Positions 61,257 to 64,000 of a stretch of 64,000 nucleotides of DNA are shown one piece after another (within the stretch, counting starts at the first letter, position 1; each line of letters starts with the position of its first letter). The DNA is taken from contig NZ_JAGQDC010000004.1 of the NCBI RefSeq assembly GCF_023282985.1, positions 248,001 to 312,000 of the forward strand, given 5' to 3'. Both the position numbers and the translations under genes were made by a program. The stretch is from Serratia silvae (lineage in GTDB: Bacteria > Pseudomonadota > Gammaproteobacteria > Enterobacterales > Enterobacteriaceae). The notes under the pieces are model-generated. The model was given only the letters and a program-made list of their open reading frames with translations, was not told the DNA's origin and did no database searches.

Positions 61257-61817
61257 TTAACGATAGGATCCCAGCGGAACTTCGGCATCAGGCTCATGGG
61301 TAATTCTGTTACGCAAGTCCCGGCGTACTATCTCAATCACCCAAAACCAAAATATATGCCCCAAAATTTCTGAAAGGTACTCATCAAAGGGCAGCATTGA
61401 AAGCGGGGGAGTCAAACCAAGCAGAGGGAAACTAATGCCATGCACGGCAACGGTGGCAATGATGCCCGCCAACACCCCCTGCCAAAGTTTGATCTTTGGA
61501 AAAACTTCGGCAACCAAGCAGTAACCGATAGCAAAGACCAACGAAAATATGACGTGCGTAACCATAACCGGATTAATAATATGCTCAGAAAAGGTATATA
61601 CCGTACCGGTTGGATCTATCCCAAGATAATCTCTTAAAAAAAGATAGGGCGGGTTAAATTCAGCCCGACCATCACTGAGGGTTCTTGGCGGTAGCGGAAC
61701 CTCAGCCCCCCACTTGACAAAAGCAGAGAGGATCCCGCCAATAATGCCAACAAACAAGGCAACGCCATAGCGCCGCCGACTTGGATCCGTTTTTATAAAT
61801 AACGCACTAATTTTCAT
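61257..61817 (-). CDS. yagU: YagU family inner-membrane protein (DUF1440)
   Basis: 186 residues, clearly like E. coli Yag[55 protein letters not shown] and the C-terminal [20 protein letters not shown]. About four membrane segments; E. coli YagU is linked to acid resistance, but its activity is unknown. MKISALF at 61817 is taken as start; ATG at 61829 is equally weakly supported by ribosome-binding sequence. Confidence 0.9.
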   Translation of the reverse strand: MKISALFIKTDPSRRRYGVALFVGIIGGILSAFVKWGAEVPLPPRTLSDGRAEFNPPYLFLRDYLGIDPTGTVYTFSEHIINPVMVTHVIFSLVFAIGYCLVAEVFPKIKLWQGVLAGIIATVAVHGISFPLLGLTPPLSMLPFDEYLSEILGHIFWFWVIEIVRRDLRNRITHEPDAEVPLGSYR

Positions 61818-61829
61818 AATGATAACCAT

Positions 61830-62011
61830 CCAATGGAAATATATAAATCACTCTTGTTTATACTCTAAATAATTCGAGCTGCATGACAAAAGCGCAATGC
61901 ATTGATCCTAATCATAAATTTAACGTAAAACGATAAAAATTATTAATCCTTATAATACGTCAAGCACCCCCGACCATGTTAATTAGCCAGGGTATAACTA
62001 CTGTAGCCTGA
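61830..62011. other. Intergenic region upstream of yagU
   Basis: AT-rich, with the probable yagU promoter. No ORF and no repeat beyond an imperfect hairpin near 61977-62015 at the end of the upstream permease gene. Confidence 0.4.
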
Positions 62012-62752
62012 TTAACTAGCCGGTAACGGTGGCCGATTACGCCACCAGCACCAGCTGCGTTTTAGCGCTTTGGTCTGCGGGCTAAGGCGTTTGTTCAGTC
62101 CGTTCGCCAGCAGGTCCAACGTCAGGCAGAAAATAAAATAGACCAGCGCCACAAACAGGAACACCTCCATCGGGTAAACCATGCTGCGGTTATTAACCTG
62201 CGTAGCCAGGAAGGTCAACTCCCCCACGCCGACAATGTACGCCAGAGAAGTGTCTTTAATCAGCGAGATCCACTGATTGATAAACGAAGGCACCATCATG
62301 CGCAGCGCCTGCGGCAAGACGATCATCCGCAACACCTGCCAGCGGTTTAAACCGAGCGATAGCCCCGCTTGCCACTGCCCGGCACCGATTGCTACGATGC
62401 CCGCTTTTACCGCATGGGCCAGATAGGCCGAAGCGATCAGCGCCAGCGCACATACCACGGTGGTAATTTCCGGGATATCAACGCCAAACACTATCGGCAG
62501 CAGGAAGTAAGTCCAGAAAATCAGCATGATCACCGGAATAGCGCGGAAGAACCCCAGCACCATCGCCAATAACCCAGCCAACACACCGCGTGACATCGTC
62601 AATGCGACACCCAGCAGCGTCCCCAGGATCGCCGACGCCAGCCCGGCCATCAGGCTGATCGCTAACGTCAACGCAGCACCGCCCAAAGGCCCATCCGGGA
62701 AGGTGCCCCACAGCAGGTAACCCAGGTTTTCCTGGATAACGGTAAAGTCCAT
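62012..62752 (-). CDS. Polar amino-acid ABC transporter permease (second)
   Basis: 246 residues, HisMQ/GltJK type. The start MDFTVIQENLGYLLWGTFPD at 62752 lies 1 nt after the preceding permease stop. The EAA loop that contacts the ATPase is KAGIVAIGAGQWQAGLSLGL, followed by VLPQALRMMVPSFINQWISL. About five membrane segments. With the neighbouring permease it forms the heteromeric channel. No ATPase gene follows on this side. Substrate probably a polar amino acid such as glutamate/aspartate (inference). Confidence 0.92.
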   Translation of the reverse strand: MDFTVIQENLGYLLWGTFPDGPLGGAALTLAISLMAGLASAILGTLLGVALTMSRGVLAGLLAMVLGFFRAIPVIMLIFWTYFLLPIVFGVDIPEITTVVCALALIASAYLAHAVKAGIVAIGAGQWQAGLSLGLNRWQVLRMIVLPQALRMMVPSFINQWISLIKDTSLAYIVGVGELTFLATQVNNRSMVYPMEVFLFVALVYFIFCLTLDLLANGLNKRLSPQTKALKRSWCWWRNRPPLPAS

Positions 62753-62753
62753 C

Positions 62754-63479
62754 TTAGTGTCCCCCCAGCGGTTTGCGCTGTTGACGCCACATGCCCCAAC
62801 CTTCCAACAGGGCAATAATGGCGATATACAGCACCGTCGCCACGCCAAACGCCTGGAAGGTTCGCAGAGTTTCGGTTTCCACCTGACGTGAAGCGTAAGA
62901 CAGCTCAGCAAGGCCAATCGCCATGGTCAGCGATGAGTTTTTAATCACGTTCATGTACTGCCCCAGCAACGGCGGGAAAGCGATTTTCAACGCCTGCGGC
63001 AACACCACATAGCGCATCGATTGCCAGCCGGTCAGCCCTAGCGCGTAGGCTGCATGCTTTTGCCCACTGGCGACGCCACGGATGCCGGAACGGATCTCTT
63101 CGGCAATAAACGCGGTGGAATAAAGTGTCAGGCCGAAGAACCCTGCCAGGAATTCAAACGAGGGCCACTCGAGCAAACCTAACTGATGGGGGGTATTCAG
63201 CCATTGCATGGCGAAGGAGGGCAGGATTTGCCCGGCGGCGAAATACCAGAAGAACAGTTGCACCAGCAGAGGAGTATTGCGAAATAGTGCGCTGTAGGCC
63301 ACCGCCAGCCAGCTCAAGGGGCGCAGGCTGCTGTCTCTCATCGCCGCCAGGCCAAAACCCAGCAGCGTTGCCGCCAGCCCGGCACAGGCCGACAGCCATA
63401 AGGTCATCAAGAAGCCATTCCATAGCCAGCTCAGATACTGCGGCGCCAACAGCCAGTCTGAGAGTTGTTGCAGATTCAT
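62754..63479 (-). CDS. Polar amino-acid ABC transporter permease (first)
   Basis: 241 residues, GltJ-like. It starts MNLQQLSDWLLAPQYLSWLW at 63479; an extension to 63596 would read through the intergenic repeat. Conserved RNTPLLVQLFFWYF and the EAA loop RSGIRGVASGQKHAAYALGL with YVVLPQALKIAFPPLLGQYM. Inner-membrane subunit of the importer. It lies between the binding-protein gene and the second permease in one operon. Confidence 0.92.
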   Translation of the reverse strand: MNLQQLSDWLLAPQYLSWLWNGFLMTLWLSACAGLAATLLGFGLAAMRDSSLRPLSWLAVAYSALFRNTPLLVQLFFWYFAAGQILPSFAMQWLNTPHQLGLLEWPSFEFLAGFFGLTLYSTAFIAEEIRSGIRGVASGQKHAAYALGLTGWQSMRYVVLPQALKIAFPPLLGQYMNVIKNSSLTMAIGLAELSYASRQVETETLRTFQAFGVATVLYIAIIALLEGWGMWRQQRKPLGGH

Positions 63480-63485
63480 ACGAGG

Positions 63486-63545
63486 TACTTCCCCCCTCAC
63501 CCCAACCCTCTCCGCCACGGTACAAAACCGGGGAGAGGGAGCAGG
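63486..63545. repeat. CCCTCACCC-type repeat inside the ABC operon
   Basis: CCCCCCTCACCCCAACCCTC(TCC) and, after about 18 nt, an inverted GGGGAGAGGGAG arm. It lies between the binding-protein stop and the first permease, where such hairpins often tune expression. Related copies near 5250 and 29567. Confidence 0.65.
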
Positions 63546-63549
63546 GAGA

Positions 63550-64000
63550 TTAGGCTTTAGGTTGCTGATCCAACGGGCCGATCTTGAAATCGCCACGCGG
63601 TTGGGCGGATTTGGTTTCCGGGCCGAACCAGCGATCGTAAATCTTCACCGCATCGCCGTCTTTTTCCAGTTTGATCAAGGTATCGTTAACGGTAGCCGTC
63701 AGACGATCTTCGCCTTTCGGGATGCCAACGCCCTGATATTCTTTGGTGATGCTGAACGGAGAGATTTCAAAGTCGGCTTTTTGCGCCGCCGGCAGGTTGC
63801 CCAGCAGGCCAACCAACTTGGCATCGTCCTGGGTGATGGCCTGAACGTTGCCATTACGCAGGGCGACAAACGCCAGTGGAGTATCGTCGTAAGAGATCAC
63901 TTTGGCCGTTGGGTAGTGCTCACGCAAGGTGATTTCCTGCACGGTGCCTTTATCTGCACCGATGCGCAGCTTCTTGATGTCTTCAGGGGTTTTCAGCACG
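63550..64000 (-). CDS. Amino-acid ABC transporter substrate-binding protein (C-terminal part)
   Basis: About 150 C-terminal residues of a SBP_bac_3 (cluster 3) periplasmic binding protein; the N-terminus lies beyond the window. Visible are LRIGADKGTVQEITLREHYP, RNGNVQAITQDDAKLVGLLG and FSITKEYQGVGIPKGEDRLT, the last being the typical lobe-2 return. It feeds the two permeases downstream. Glutamate/aspartate-type substrate is likely from family resemblance only. Confidence 0.93.
   Translation of the reverse strand, partial: VLKTPEDIKKLRIGADKGTVQEITLREHYPTAKVISYDDTPLAFVALRNGNVQAITQDDAKLVGLLGNLPAAQKADFEISPFSITKEYQGVGIPKGEDRLTATVNDTLIKLEKDGDAVKIYDRWFGPETKSAQPRGDFKIGPLDQQPKA

Overview
The window is most likely chromosomal DNA of Serratia or a near relative in the Yersiniaceae/Enterobacterales. 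This is inferred from gene content and E. coli-like gene order: yibL-mtlRDA, yiaF, glyQS, tag-yiaC, yiaD, ghrB, malS-avtA, yidE-ibpBA-yidQ-yidR, yidA, gyrB-recF-dnaN-dnaA, rpmH-rnpA-yidD-yidC-mnmE, yieE-chrR-adeP-yieH. ERIC-type repeats and an EsaI/EsaR-type LuxI/LuxR pair agree with this. No tRNA, rRNA, CRISPR or prophage was seen.

Left part (1-18.3 kb). The 3' end of a chemoreceptor gene is followed by yiiM and a methyltransferase. The mannitol operon mtlA-mtlD-mtlR comes next, with four CRP-like sites upstream of mtlA. A MocR-type regulator divergent from a LysE-type exporter sits between mtlR and yibL. An AT-rich stretch carries an orphan two-partner-secretion exoprotein. It is followed by yiaF and glyQS, and then a convergent, overlapping luxI/luxR quorum-sensing pair. 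A promoter-terminator pair next to luxR marks a candidate small RNA.

Middle part (18.3-38.3 kb). This holds an autotransporter GDSL esterase, tag-yiaC, a beta-glucoside-type PTS cluster (RpiR regulator, EIIBC, 6-phospho-beta-glucosidase) and yiaD. A 2-ketogluconate operon (PtxS-like repressor, kguE-kguK-kguT-ghrB/kguD) has a perfect operator palindrome before kguE. Between repressor and operon lies nested mobile-element debris: a Tn5/IS50-like transposase gene whose two ends flank a 1.4-kb Tn3-family derivative. That derivative has two 38-bp inverted repeats, an intact resolvase, a stub of tnpA and an unknown passenger ORF. A ParE/RelE-type toxin with an RHH antitoxin, and a possible third ORF, follow ghrB. 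Then come malS and avtA.

Right part (38.3-64 kb). This is largely core genome: yidE, the small heat-shock genes ibpA/ibpB with a sigma-32 promoter and probable RNA thermometers, yidQ/yidR, a PLP-dependent dehydratase, yidA and the dnaA-dnaN-recF-gyrB operon. The divergent rpmH-rnpA-yidD-yidC-mnmE cluster follows. The dnaA-rpmH intergenic region is rich in GATC sites and has two DnaA boxes. The yieE-chrR-adeP-yieH block contains an added secreted alpha/beta-hydrolase-like protein without the usual nucleophile. The window ends with yagU and an amino-acid ABC importer (two permeases and a partial binding protein).

Several dispersed palindromic repeat families (ERIC; a CCCTCACCC-type repeat; a small GGGGC/GCCCC hairpin) occupy intergenic regions, including inside operons (ibpA-ibpB, mtlD-mtlR, dnaN-recF).
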